From contig NC_013037.1 of NCBI RefSeq assembly GCF_000023125.1, positions 3,720,001-3,784,000 on the forward strand: 64,000 nucleotides of DNA. The letters are read 5' to 3'. The position numbers and the translations under genes are program-made. Below, piece after piece: positions 15,867 to 24,676 of this stretch. Every line of letters begins with the position of its first letter. The stretch's first letter is position 1. Below the pieces are notes generated by a model that saw only the letters and a program-made list of their open reading frames with translations, ran no database searches and was not told where the DNA came from. Source of the DNA: Dyadobacter fermentans DSM 18053 (GTDB lineage: Bacteria > Bacteroidota > Bacteroidia > Cytophagales > Spirosomataceae).

Positions 15867-18569
15867 CTACCGGTTTTTTCTGCGTTTGCGGCGTTCTTTC
15901 TTGCTGCTTTTGGATTCATCCGCAGGCTTGGTTGCTACTTCTTCCACAGGCGGCTTGGGCAGGTAGGGAGCCAGTTGTGCCTTGATCTCCTCACGGAATG
16001 CATTCTTCACGCCTTCCAATGCCGCTTCCTTCACCTCACCGTCGACCTGGTTGTTGACGAGCAGCTTCACCACCGCCTCTTCGCCGGGCCAGCTCGCGCC
16101 GAGGTAGCGCGCCGCGTTCTTACGGACATTCGGCGATTCGTCGCTGTTCAAAACGGTGGATCGCAGCAAGTAAATCGATTCTGAGCTGCCCACAGTCTGG
16201 ATGGACGCCAGCAATGCCGATTTTTTTGACTCATTCATTCCCGCAAGTTTCTGGGTCAGGTAGGTAATCCCGCCCTGCTCCAGCAGCAACCCTCCCGCGT
16301 CGCGGCCTATCACTTCGTCGGATTTGTCCAAAGCCAGTTTCAGCAGCCGATCGTTCTCCGATTCCAGCTCGTAGCGGGTCATAAGGTCGATATAATGCTC
16401 GGTGCCGTAGGTTTCGTCGAGCAATTTACTCAGCGCCGTGCGGCCTTGCTGGGAGTTGGTTACAAATGATTTATCCAAATGCAGCAATGCCAGCTTACTC
16501 ACTTCAATCCGGTCGGAAGACGGCACGTTGAGCACGCTCAGCAATGCCTGGGTTTTCTCATAACCCGCATGAAAAAAGTCGAACGAGCGGAAATACCGGA
16601 GCCTGCTTTTGAAACTCACCGATGTATCGGCGGCCAGCTCACTCAGGTATGGAATGGCTTTGCGCGTGCGGGCCAGCCAGATAATGTCCTTTCCGGCGTC
16701 GGTAGTCCAGGGTTTGGCACCGGCCCTTTCGAGCCATGCCGGGAAGAGCCGCTCCCACTGGTCGTAGGCGCCGATGCTGAGCGCTTCCACCGTCCAGCGG
16801 TCGTTTCCTTTGTATTGTTTTGCCAATTGCAGCCACACATCCAATGCTTCGTAGGTGTGGTTATGGTTAATGGCCAATGCACACTCGCGGCGAACCTGCG
16901 GATCGCGGTCGGACGTGAGGCGCTTGATATACTCGGTGGGGTCGCTGTTGCGCTGGCGTACGGCGCGCAATGCGGTAATGCGCAGGTTGGGGTTCAGCTC
17001 GCGGAAGCCAATGTCCAGGTTACGGTAATTGAAACCTTCGATACGGTTCAGCACCCACAACGCCCTCGCACGCAGCTTCGGGTTACCATTATACTGCCTG
17101 AACAGTTCTTCTAAAAAAGGCTCTGCGGCCCAGCCGTGGCTCACACAGGCATTCCAGGCCAGGTAGCGCTGCGACAGGTTGGGGCTCTGCAATGCTTTCA
17201 CAGCCTGCTCGGGAATGGACAGGTCGAAAACCGGGATCTTGTACGGAGTGCCCGTAGGCGCCACTCGGAAAATGCGGCCGCGGCTCCGGTCCTTCATTTT
17301 GTGCGACCCTACCACAGGATCGTACCAATCGGAGATGATGAGGGACCCATCCGGTGCCACGCAAACGTCCGTCGGCCTGAACCATTTATCGCGCTTACCT
17401 TCCAGAATGGGCAGAATGCCGGTCGATTTGTAGCCGGCGCCATCAGTTTGCACCGGAAATGCGCTTACGTAGCCCTGGCCTGCATCCGCCAGCAATATCT
17501 GGTCCCAATAGCGCCGCGGCAGCAGGTCACCTTCATAGATCGTCATACCCATTGGAAAACCCGAACCGGTTTCCAGCAAATCAGGAACGACACCCGGATC
17601 ATTCTGATGCCAGTGGCGGCGGGGAATTTCGTCTTCGAGATTGGTGCGGTTAAGACGCCAGCTTGCACCCGTCATTTCATCCACATACCCAAAATTCCCA
17701 TTCTCCATCACATACGATACGCGGTCGCCGCCATTGCCGGGCTCCTCCTGGTCCGACTGCCACATGGTGCCATAGCTATCCACAGCCACTTCCCAGCCAT
17801 TCCGGAAATTCTCGGCCATGATCTCGACTTTGGTAAAATCCTGCTCGCAGCGGAAAACCACGCCTTGCTTGAACTGCCTGAAATCGATCGGCCGCTCGTA
17901 CTTATCGAGCAGCGGGCGGTCCTGTCCGTCCACGAGTTGCCGGCCTGCGTTACCGTAGTTGAAGTAAAACTTACCATCCGGTCCAAACACGAATGCGTGA
18001 ATGCCGGCGTCATTCTGCGCGCCTCCTATGCCTTTGAAAAGGATTTCTTTTTTATCAGCCTTGTCGTCGCCGTTAGTGTCTGTAAAAAGCCACACATACG
18101 GACTTTGCGACACGATGGCCTTGTTGCCCATCACCCAGATGCCCAAGGGCGCATTGAGCTCCGGTCCCTGGTAAAAAACCTTCGTGACATCCGCCTTACC
18201 GTCGCCGTCCTTGTCCTCCATGATCACGATCCGGTCGCCCTGCCCCAGCTCCGACTTGCCGTTCACGGCAGGCCGGTAATTGAACGCCTCGCAGGCCCAC
18301 ACGCGGCCACGGTGATCGACGTCGATATTGATGGGGTTGATCACATTCGGTTCGGAAGCGAAGAGCGTCGCTTCGAGCCCGTCGGCAGCCTGCACCCCGG
18401 CCACGGCATTACGCGAAAAGCGCCTTTCCGTTTCCGAAAGCGCCGCATAAGCGCTGTCGGGATTAACAACCACCAGTGAATCAACAACTTGACTAAAACC
18501 TTGAAATGAAAGGGAGGTAAAAAGAACCGCAGCACACCACGCAGATCTCACGATAGGGAATTGTTTCAA
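15867..18569 (-). CDS. Piru_Ver/PVC-type membrane-bound dehydrogenase-like protein without cytochrome c domain
   Basis: 900 residues. A signal peptide is followed by a beta-propeller-like dehydrogenase domain (TIGR02604-type; LEATLFASEP, NIDVDHRGRVWACEAFNYRP, DGDGKAD, RPTDVCVAPDGSLIISDWYDP) and then HEAT-like helical repeats (about 450-870). The paralog at 19747-22830 continues into a cytochrome c domain. This one stops and ends instead in a strongly basic Lys/Arg tail (SSKKERRKRRKNR). No CxxCH occurs in it. The start codon is TTG at 18569, and no in-frame ATG exists before the upstream stop. These proteins are thought to oxidise sugars or alcohols in the periplasm. Without its own haem it would need another electron acceptor or serve as a non-catalytic partner. 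Confidence 0.85.
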   Translation of the reverse strand: MKQFPIVRSAWCAAVLFTSLSFQGFSQVVDSLVVVNPDSAYAALSETERRFSRNAVAGVQAADGLEATLFASEPNVINPINIDVDHRGRVWACEAFNYRPAVNGKSELGQGDRIVIMEDKDGDGKADVTKVFYQGPELNAPLGIWVMGNKAIVSQSPYVWLFTDTNGDDKADKKEILFKGIGGAQNDAGIHAFVFGPDGKFYFNYGNAGRQLVDGQDRPLLDKYERPIDFRQFKQGVVFRCEQDFTKVEIMAENFRNGWEVAVDSYGTMWQSDQEEPGNGGDRVSYVMENGNFGYVDEMTGASWRLNRTNLEDEIPRRHWHQNDPGVVPDLLETGSGFPMGMTIYEGDLLPRRYWDQILLADAGQGYVSAFPVQTDGAGYKSTGILPILEGKRDKWFRPTDVCVAPDGSLIISDWYDPVVGSHKMKDRSRGRIFRVAPTGTPYKIPVFDLSIPEQAVKALQSPNLSQRYLAWNACVSHGWAAEPFLEELFRQYNGNPKLRARALWVLNRIEGFNYRNLDIGFRELNPNLRITALRAVRQRNSDPTEYIKRLTSDRDPQVRRECALAINHNHTYEALDVWLQLAKQYKGNDRWTVEALSIGAYDQWERLFPAWLERAGAKPWTTDAGKDIIWLARTRKAIPYLSELAADTSVSFKSRLRYFRSFDFFHAGYEKTQALLSVLNVPSSDRIEVSKLALLHLDKSFVTNSQQGRTALSKLLDETYGTEHYIDLMTRYELESENDRLLKLALDKSDEVIGRDAGGLLLEQGGITYLTQKLAGMNESKKSALLASIQTVGSSESIYLLRSTVLNSDESPNVRKNAARYLGASWPGEEAVVKLLVNNQVDGEVKEAALEGVKNAFREEIKAQLAPYLPKPPVEEVATKPADESKSSKKERRKRRKNR

Positions 18570-18743
18570 AACGAATTTTTGATGATGCAGATAAATCCAA
18601 AAACGTTATAAAAATACCTGATGTTTCGGGAATTACGAAATGGAGTTTTGGGAAATTGTCACCATCCGGCGATTTGAAGCAGGTTGATTTGAAGGGGAAA
18701 TATGATTAAATTTCGATAAGAATCACATGCACTATCAGTACTT

Positions 18744-18935
18744 ATGAAGGAAAAAATCAGGCATTTGATTGCCGGGAAGGTTATTCAGAAAGGTTTTGTA
18801 AAAACATCCATCCGCAGAATGATGGAAGCGGGCCGCCACTCCGACGAAGAATTAGATCTTCTTCTGGATCGCTTACGACGCCTCGATGAAGAAATTGAAA
18901 TCTTAGAAAGTGTGTTAAAACAATTGAAACAATGA
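18744..18935 (+). CDS. Hypothetical helical protein A1, 63 aa (first copy of a duplicated cassette)
   Basis: A short, highly charged protein I do not recognise: MKEKIRHLIAGK start and a C-terminal amphipathic, coiled-coil-like helix with Leu/Ile spacing (LDEEIEILESVLKQLKQ). It aligns without gaps over all 63 residues with the protein at 19264-19455, about 31 identities by eye. Conservation of both copies shows they are coding. Its partner gene starts 11 bases after its stop, the same spacing as in the second copy. No signal peptide or membrane segment. Probable protein-protein contact through the helix; function unknown. Confidence 0.7.
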   Translation: MKEKIRHLIAGKVIQKGFVKTSIRRMMEAGRHSDEELDLLLDRLRRLDEEIEILESVLKQLKQ

Positions 18936-18946
18936 CCGGAAAACTA

Positions 18947-19189
18947 ATGGAAAAAGAAGCGGTGGTACAGGCATTGTATAACGCAGAAACACTGGAAGCT
19001 ATTGACAAAGCAGGTGAGGACTGGGCGGATCTTTACAAATCTTCTTCACAAGAGGACAAGGAATATCTGGGAAATGAAATGAAAAAATTTAGCCGATGGG
19101 TAATCGCCAAGTGCGACGAATCGCATGAGGAATTTAAACAAGTTATGGCTGAGTTCGAAGCCATGAAACAGGCACAATCCCAGCATTGA
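18947..19189 (+). CDS. Hypothetical helical protein A2, 80 aa (first cassette)
   Basis: Start placed at the ATG at 18947, because this makes the protein exactly as long as its paralog at 19467-19709 and keeps the same 11-base gap to the preceding gene. The ATG at 18932, which overlaps the A1 stop (ATGA), is the alternative. Mostly alpha-helical and charged, with the shared ends MEKE and AEFEAMK and a final QH. About 34 of 80 residues are identical to the paralog. It has one Cys (AKCDES) that the paralog lacks. No known family recognised. Likely co-translated with A1. Confidence 0.7.
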   Translation: MEKEAVVQALYNAETLEAIDKAGEDWADLYKSSSQEDKEYLGNEMKKFSRWVIAKCDESHEEFKQVMAEFEAMKQAQSQH

Positions 19190-19263
19190 TAAATCTGCCC
19201 TGACAATGACTTAGAGCTCGGGAGGGGTTATTTCAAGACCATTTACACACGCTATTAGCATTT

Positions 19264-19455
19264 ATGAAGGAAAAGATCAGGCATTTGATTGCAGAAAAGA
19301 TTATTGAACAAGGTCAGATAAAAATTCGGATGCGCAGTCTGGCAGTCGTCGGCAAGCTATCAGAGGAGGTTCAGAATTACTTTCTGGATAGGCTAAGTAG
19401 TCTTGATGACGATATTAAAACCTTGAAAAATATGCTGAAGCAATTGAATCAATAA
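19264..19455 (+). CDS. Hypothetical helical protein B1, 63 aa (second cassette)
   Basis: Paralog of 18744-18935, same length, identical first ten residues (MKEKIRHLIA) and a similar coiled-coil-like C-terminal helix (LDDDIKTLKNMLKQLNQ). The 20 bases ahead of the start also resemble those ahead of the first copy, so the duplication included the translation start region. Divergence is much higher in the middle than at the ends. Function unknown. Confidence 0.7.
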   Translation: MKEKIRHLIAEKIIEQGQIKIRMRSLAVVGKLSEEVQNYFLDRLSSLDDDIKTLKNMLKQLNQ

Positions 19456-19466
19456 CGAAAAGAGCG

Positions 19467-19709
19467 ATGGAAAAAGAACAAATCATAAAAGCTTTATACG
19501 ACGCGAACACGGAGGCATCCATCAAGGAAGCCAACGATGCGTGGCTTGCGTGCTATCAAGCTTCGTCAGAGTCCGACCAGCAATATTTATTGGAAGAATA
19601 TGATCGGTTCGGTGACTATATCAAAAAGAAGGGTGAAGAGTCAAATCGCAAGATGAAGGAAATCATTGCCGAATTCGAAGCCATGAAACCAGCAGAACCC
19701 CAGCATTGA
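19467..19709 (+). CDS. Hypothetical helical protein B2, 80 aa (second cassette)
   Basis: Paralog of 18947-19189, gapless over 80 residues. Helical, rich in Glu/Lys, with conserved MEKE, ALY, YL, EFEAMK and QH positions. The RBS-like AAAAGAG lies just before the ATG. A strong intrinsic terminator (19716-19743) follows, which makes the two cassettes one four-gene transcription unit. Whether B1 and B2 form a pair with each other, and whether copies A and B cross-react, cannot be told from sequence. Confidence 0.7.
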   Translation: MEKEQIIKALYDANTEASIKEANDAWLACYQASSESDQQYLLEEYDRFGDYIKKKGEESNRKMKEIIAEFEAMKPAEPQH

Positions 19710-19715
19710 AATACA

Positions 19716-19743
19716 AAAAAGGAGCCTCGCGGCTCCTTTTGCA
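19716..19743 (+). terminator. Terminator of the duplicated cassette
   Basis: Perfect ten-base stem AAAAGGAGCC/GGCTCCTTTT with a TCGC loop. It may also stop transcription of the convergent gene at 19747. Confidence 0.85.
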
Positions 19744-19746
19744 TTG

Positions 19747-22700
19747 CTACTTCTTCTTCAAATTACTCAGATAATCCACCAGACTCACCAATTCCTCCGT
19801 ACTCATTGCATCCTGCAAGCCTGCGGGCATCATCGAGTCTTTCAGCTGCTTGATCGATTTGACCTGCGACATTTTATATTCCTGGGTTGATCCGCCGGGG
19901 AATTTGAGGATCAGGTCTGTTTCGGTTTTGCTGGAAACGATGCCCGACACGGCGGTACCGTCTTTTAACGTCACTTCAAAACCCTCATAACCAAAGCCGA
20001 TACCCGCGCTGGGGTCGAAAATGGCGGCGTATTGGGCTTCCTTAGGCAGCTTACTGCCGATTTCGGACAGTTTCGGGCCGAAATCCATCCCTTCGCCATT
20101 CACCTGGTGACACACCGAACAGTAGGACGTAAATACCTGCTTGCCTTTTGCGAGGTCACCTTTCATGCCTATAAGCTCTTTCACTTCTGGATGCTTTTTC
20201 ACGGCCACAGTCGCTCCATCGAGGTATTTGGCGGCTTCCATTTTCACCGATTTCCGCCAGGCGCCATTCAGGCCCTGAACGGCGGCTGTTTTTGCCTCGC
20301 CGGTGAGCTTGCCGTCTTTGAGCAGCACCAGTACCTGATCTTCACCGCTCATGGTGCCGCCGAGCGATCTGGCCGCGATAATCTGCAGGTCTTCGGGGTA
20401 GCTGGTGTCGGTGGCCGCCGTTTTCAGAATATCGAGGGCATCCTTGCTTCCAACCGATTTGAGCGCTGTCAACACGGCCGCACTTTTTGTCCTATCCGAA
20501 CCTTTTACCACCTTCCAAAGCAATGGCGTGCCGCCCTGCTTGATCAGCTGCCCCGCCGCCGTCGATCCGAGGCGGCTGCTGGATTGCTCCATGGCCATTT
20601 TCAGTAACCGTTCGTTTTCAGAAGGGATCTCGTATTTCGCGACGAGTTCGAGGTAGGCTTGCGTGCCATATGTCCGGTCGAGCATGCGCTTTAATGCGGC
20701 CATCGCCTCGGGCGTTTGCTTCACAAATGCCGGATCGAGGTGGCGCATCACCAGTTCGTTCACTTTGTCCTGGTGCGCGCCTGAGCCGTTGGTCAGTTTC
20801 AGCAATGCCATTGATTTTTCGCGACCTGCCGAATTGAAGTCAAATGCCCGGAAATAGCGCAACCGGCTTTTCAAATCCACCGAAGGATCACCCGCCAGCG
20901 AAGCCAGCAGCTGCACGGATTCTTTGCCGCGCGAGCGCCACACTATGTCTTTTCCGGCCTGCGTAGCCACAGGATTTGCGCCCGCTTTGCCGAGCCATGC
21001 CTTGAAAAACGAATCCCACTGTGCATCGGCGCCGATGCCGAGCGCTTCGAGGTACCAGCGGTCTTTGCCGTCGTACTGCTGCGCCAGCGTAGCCCACAAT
21101 GCGGGCGCTTCGGGCGAGGGGTTATGGTGTAATAGCAATGCGCATTCGCGACGGACCTGCGCTTCGGGATCTTTGACCAATGTTTTAATATAAGGAAGCA
21201 CGTCCACATGCTCCGACTCCGCCGCGGCGCGCAGCCCGGCAATCCGGATATCCGCATTGGCATCTTTAATAGCCAGTTCAACCGTCTTTTTAGCCGTAAA
21301 TGGGAACTTGCTCAGGAGCCACATCGCCCTCGCCCGCATGCGGGGCTCGGCGTTTTTGCTGGCAAACAACTTTTCCAATCCAGGAGCCGCTCTGGCGCCC
21401 ATGGTATGCAGGGAAGTCCAGGCATGGTAGCGCACCGAGAGGTTAGGACTTTGCAATGCCTCTATTGCGCCGGACACCGTCGCGAAATCCGCTTTTTTAA
21501 TGCGATAAGGCGCGTTTGCAGGCGCTACACGATAAATGCGGCCTTTGCCCTGGTCGCCGGCCTGGTGGCCGCCCACACCCGGATCGTACCAGTCGGAAAC
21601 GAGCAATGAGCCATCGGGCGCCACGCACACGTCGGACGGGCGGAACCACTGGTCGCGCTTGCCGTCGACGATATTGACGATTTTAGCAGAATACCCCGCC
21701 CCGGCTTTTTCAACCGGATAAGAGCGTACCACATTATGCCCCGGTTCGCAGTGGATCATTTGTCCCCAAAATTCCTTCGGCAGCAGCTTACCCTCATACA
21801 CGACCATTCCCGTAGGCGAGCCTGAGCCGGTTTGAAGCAGGTTCGGGACCACGCCGGGGTCATTCAAATGCCAGTGGCGGTAGGGTATCGAGTCCTCCAT
21901 ATTAGTGCGGTTTGCCCGCCAGCCCGCGCCGGTCATCTCGTCGGTGTAGCCGTAGTTACCGTGCTGCATCACGTAGTTGATCCGCACGCCCTTGTTGCCG
22001 TCGTCGTCGTTGTCCGACTGCCACATGGTTCCGTAGCTGTCCACCGCCACTTCGAAATTGTTCCGGAAATTATTGCCCAGCACCTCGATATTGTTAAAAT
22101 CAGGGTCGCAGCGGAACACCATTCCCTGTTTCAGTTTAGAAAAGTCGATCGGCTTGCCGTCTTTGCCCACAATAGGATTTCCCTTTCCATCGAGCAGGTG
22201 GTTGCCTTCATTTCCGAAATTGAAATACAACTTACCATCCGGCCCGAAAACAAACGCGTGCATTCCGTGGTCGTGCTGGTCACCGCCTATGCCTTCGAAA
22301 ATGACCTCTTTTTTATCTGCTTTCAAATCGCCATCCTCGTCCGTGAACAGCCACACATAAGGACTTTGCGAAACGATCACCTTGTTGCCCATCACCCAAA
22401 CGCCCAGCGGCGCATTGATCTCGGAACCCTGATAAAAAACCGTTGATTTATCGGATTTGCCGTCGCCGTTGGTATCTTCCAGCACCACAATGCGGTCGCC
22501 TTCATTTTTGGTTGGATTGCCGTTGATGGCCGGACGATAATTGTAGGCTTCGCAAACCCAGACTCTCCCCAAATGGTCGACGTCGATATTCGTTGGATTG
22601 GTGATCGTCGGTTCGGATGCAAAAAGGGTCGCTTCCAATCCGTTGGTCACGGTGAGACCGGCCACGGCGTAGCGCGACGAACGCTTCTGAGCATCAGTAA

Positions 22701-22830
22701 GATCTTTATAAAGCGTGTCGGCCCGGGCGGCATCGATGGTGCTCGGGTTGGAACGCTGGTAGGAAGCCACCATCAGTCCGGCAAGCAGGCAGCCGGCGGG
22801 AAAGAGGAGTATCGATTTTTTGAAGTTCAT
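19747..22830 (-). CDS. Piru_Ver/PVC-type membrane-bound dehydrogenase-like protein with C-terminal cytochrome c
   Basis: 1027 residues. The N-terminus is a hydrophobic signal or anchor (ILLFPAGCLLAGLMVA). Then comes the dehydrogenase-like propeller domain (LEATLFASEP, NIDVDHLGRVWVCEAYNYRP, RPSDVCVAPDGSLLVSDWYDP), HEAT-like repeats (about 440-870), and a C-terminal cytochrome c domain with a single CxxCH (YCSVCHQVNGEGMDFGP) and a distal Met (SMMPAGLQDAM). It likely passes electrons from periplasmic oxidation of a sugar or alcohol to the haem. It is paralogous to 15867-18569 along the first 870 or so residues; the two are separated by the small-gene cassette. Confidence 0.9.
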   Translation of the reverse strand: MNFKKSILLFPAGCLLAGLMVASYQRSNPSTIDAARADTLYKDLTDAQKRSSRYAVAGLTVTNGLEATLFASEPTITNPTNIDVDHLGRVWVCEAYNYRPAINGNPTKNEGDRIVVLEDTNGDGKSDKSTVFYQGSEINAPLGVWVMGNKVIVSQSPYVWLFTDEDGDLKADKKEVIFEGIGGDQHDHGMHAFVFGPDGKLYFNFGNEGNHLLDGKGNPIVGKDGKPIDFSKLKQGMVFRCDPDFNNIEVLGNNFRNNFEVAVDSYGTMWQSDNDDDGNKGVRINYVMQHGNYGYTDEMTGAGWRANRTNMEDSIPYRHWHLNDPGVVPNLLQTGSGSPTGMVVYEGKLLPKEFWGQMIHCEPGHNVVRSYPVEKAGAGYSAKIVNIVDGKRDQWFRPSDVCVAPDGSLLVSDWYDPGVGGHQAGDQGKGRIYRVAPANAPYRIKKADFATVSGAIEALQSPNLSVRYHAWTSLHTMGARAAPGLEKLFASKNAEPRMRARAMWLLSKFPFTAKKTVELAIKDANADIRIAGLRAAAESEHVDVLPYIKTLVKDPEAQVRRECALLLHHNPSPEAPALWATLAQQYDGKDRWYLEALGIGADAQWDSFFKAWLGKAGANPVATQAGKDIVWRSRGKESVQLLASLAGDPSVDLKSRLRYFRAFDFNSAGREKSMALLKLTNGSGAHQDKVNELVMRHLDPAFVKQTPEAMAALKRMLDRTYGTQAYLELVAKYEIPSENERLLKMAMEQSSSRLGSTAAGQLIKQGGTPLLWKVVKGSDRTKSAAVLTALKSVGSKDALDILKTAATDTSYPEDLQIIAARSLGGTMSGEDQVLVLLKDGKLTGEAKTAAVQGLNGAWRKSVKMEAAKYLDGATVAVKKHPEVKELIGMKGDLAKGKQVFTSYCSVCHQVNGEGMDFGPKLSEIGSKLPKEAQYAAIFDPSAGIGFGYEGFEVTLKDGTAVSGIVSSKTETDLILKFPGGSTQEYKMSQVKSIKQLKDSMMPAGLQDAMSTEELVSLVDYLSNLKKK

Positions 22831-22957
22831 GGGTAAATCGGGCGCTATTCGGCCTTGAATCAGAAAGCGTTAGACTGATCCGAAGCCTAAACGTGTCATT
22901 TTTACAATAAAAAATTTAGTTACGTTTATAAGAGACCACCGACTTATATTTACTATC

Positions 22958-23545
22958 ATGAAAAAGACTTTTTTTTCCTGCATCGCGCTTTGCCTCGCAG
23001 CTGAAATTTCAGCGCAGAATATCCTTCCAGCCGACGTCCAGATCAAGACGGCCATCATGGCGGCGCCATCGGACAAACAGGCCGGCGCAAAGGTGTACGG
23101 CTACGCTGCCGACGGTACATTTAAGATCCTGCGCGAAGGCAGCAACGACTTCGTATGCCTGGCCGACGACCCGAAAAAGGACGACATCAACGTATCCTGC
23201 TATCTGGCTGAACTGGACACATTTATGGAGCGCGGCCGCGTGCTGGCCCGGGAAGGCAAGAACCCGAAAGAGATTTTTGACATCCGCGAAAAGGAAGTGA
23301 AGGAGGGCAAACTGAAAATGCCGAAGCAATCGTCTACACTATACGTTCTGTCCGGCTCCAAGGACAACTACGACGCCGCGACCGGCGCGCTCAAAAACGG
23401 CTACCTGCGTTATGTGGTTTACATTCCATTCGCCACGGCCGAAAGTACCGGTCTGCCTCTGAAACCGGACGTGCCCGGCATGCCCTGGATCATGGACCCC
23501 GGCACGCACCGCGCGCACATTATGATCAATCCGCCAAAGCCCTAA
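22958..23545 (+). CDS. Hypothetical secreted protein, 195 aa
   Basis: Signal peptide MKKTFFSCIALCLAAEISAQ followed by a soluble domain. Visible features: VYGYAADGTFKILREGSNDFVCLADDP, a Cys pair (FVCLADDP and VSCYLAELD) that could form a disulfide in the periplasm, and a C-terminal Pro-rich stretch with MPWIMDPGTHRAHIMI. I cannot place it in a named family with confidence. It is divergent from the cytochrome-containing dehydrogenase. A near-consensus -7 box (TATATTTA) precedes it by about 10 bases. Confidence 0.65.
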   Translation: MKKTFFSCIALCLAAEISAQNILPADVQIKTAIMAAPSDKQAGAKVYGYAADGTFKILREGSNDFVCLADDPKKDDINVSCYLAELDTFMERGRVLAREGKNPKEIFDIREKEVKEGKLKMPKQSSTLYVLSGSKDNYDAATGALKNGYLRYVVYIPFATAESTGLPLKPDVPGMPWIMDPGTHRAHIMINPPKP

Positions 23546-23680
23546 GCAACCCCGGCAATGCAACGAACGCCCCGCGACGCCGGTTAACCGCACAGGCGTG
23601 GAAGTAAAATGCCGGTTACCGCCGAATTGAGGGTATATTGGTTCAAAAGGCGTCTTTTCGAGGAAAAGCAAGCCTATTCA

Positions 23681-24610
23681 ATGAAAAAAACTGTACATAT
23701 CCTCGCTATTTTGAGCCTGTTCGCATTATCCAGCCCATCCATGGCACAAACGGAAACCATCAACCTTTGGCCGGAAGGCAAAGTCCCTAATTCCAAGCAG
23801 AGCGACATCGCCGAGAAGTCGGACACCGACGCCCAGGGCATTCTCCGGATCAGCGGCGTAACCGTGCCAACCATCACCGCCTACCCCGCACCGAAAGACA
23901 AAGCAACCGGCGCAGCTGTGATGATCTGCCCCGGCGGCGGCTACGGCATCCTGGCCGCATCCCACGAAGGCAGCGATTTTGCCAAATGGTTCAACGAGCG
24001 CGGCATCTCGGCATTTGTACTGAAATACCGGCTACCCAACGAAAAAGCCATGACGCACCAGCACGAAGTGCCCCTGATGGACGCAATGCAGGGCATGAAA
24101 CTGATCCGCCAGAATGCCGAGAAGTGGAACATAGATACGGACAAGATCGGCGTGATGGGATTTTCAGCCGGCGGGCACCTCGCAGCCACGCTGTCAACAC
24201 ACCATAATATGGGTGCAAAAGCTTCCGCGGAAGGCAAACCCAACTTTTCGATTTTGATTTACCCGGTGATCTCCTTCCTGCCCGCGATCTCGCACGGCGG
24301 CTCGCGTGACAACCTCCTCGGCCCGGAAAAATCCGAAGAGCTGATCCGCTATTATTCCAACGAATTGCAGGTATCCGAACAAACGCCGCCGGCATTCCTC
24401 GTGCACGCCATGGACGATACGGGCGTGCCGGTCGAAAACAGCATCGAATATTACCTCGCACTCAAAAAGAAGAAAATCCCTGCCGAAATGCATTTGTATC
24501 CCAAAGGCGGCCACGGGTATGGAATGCGCACGGAAGGCAAAGGATCACTGGCCAATTGGCCTGAGGCAATGGAAGGTTGGCTTTATTCAGCGGGCTATAT
24601 GAAAAAATAA
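23681..24610 (+). CDS. Secreted alpha/beta hydrolase (acetyl-esterase / BD-FAE-like)
   Basis: 309 residues from the ATG at 23681, which begins the signal peptide (MKKTVHILAILSLFALSSPSMAQ). A longer frame from 23609 would bury it. Motifs: oxyanion-hole segment MICPGGGYGILA, nucleophile GFSAGGH, acid Asp in HAMDDTGVP and His in KGGHGYGM. This order and the INLWPEGKVP start are typical of carbohydrate acetyl-esterases or BD-FAE/PF07859-like enzymes that deacetylate hemicellulose. Substrate is inferred only from family. Monocistronic or loosely linked to the gene in front (135-base gap). Confidence 0.88.
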   Translation: MKKTVHILAILSLFALSSPSMAQTETINLWPEGKVPNSKQSDIAEKSDTDAQGILRISGVTVPTITAYPAPKDKATGAAVMICPGGGYGILAASHEGSDFAKWFNERGISAFVLKYRLPNEKAMTHQHEVPLMDAMQGMKLIRQNAEKWNIDTDKIGVMGFSAGGHLAATLSTHHNMGAKASAEGKPNFSILIYPVISFLPAISHGGSRDNLLGPEKSEELIRYYSNELQVSEQTPPAFLVHAMDDTGVPVENSIEYYLALKKKKIPAEMHLYPKGGHGYGMRTEGKGSLANWPEAMEGWLYSAGYMKK

Positions 24611-24635
24611 ACGGTAATGGAGTAAATTTATCCGT

Positions 24636-24643
24636 TAGCTTTG
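24636..24643 (+). promoter_or_regulatory. Bacteroidota -7 box (TAGCTTTG)
   Basis: TAGCTTTG fits TAnnTTTG and lies 33 bases ahead of the ATG at 24677. No TTG at the -33 position. Confidence 0.5.
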
Positions 24644-24676
24644 ACGAAAAATCAACGTTCGGAATAAGTTCACTCT

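Larger units (their letters stand above)
18744..19709 (+). repeat. Tandem duplication of a two-gene cassette
   Basis: Units 18744-19189 and 19264-19709 are each 446 bases long from first start to last stop. Gene order, lengths (63 and 80 codons) and the 11-base internal gap are identical, while the protein sequences have diverged to roughly 40-50 percent identity. It is therefore an old duplication kept by selection. Confidence 0.8.

Noticed and set aside
17136..18479. 447-codon plus-strand frame opposite the haem-less dehydrogenase
   Set aside because: Antisense shadow of a GC-rich coding region; the opposite strand has clear domains.
18932..18946. ATGA-overlap start for protein A2
   Set aside because: The second cassette shows the start 11 bases after the first gene's stop; the matching ATG here is at 18947. 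The overlap start remains possible.
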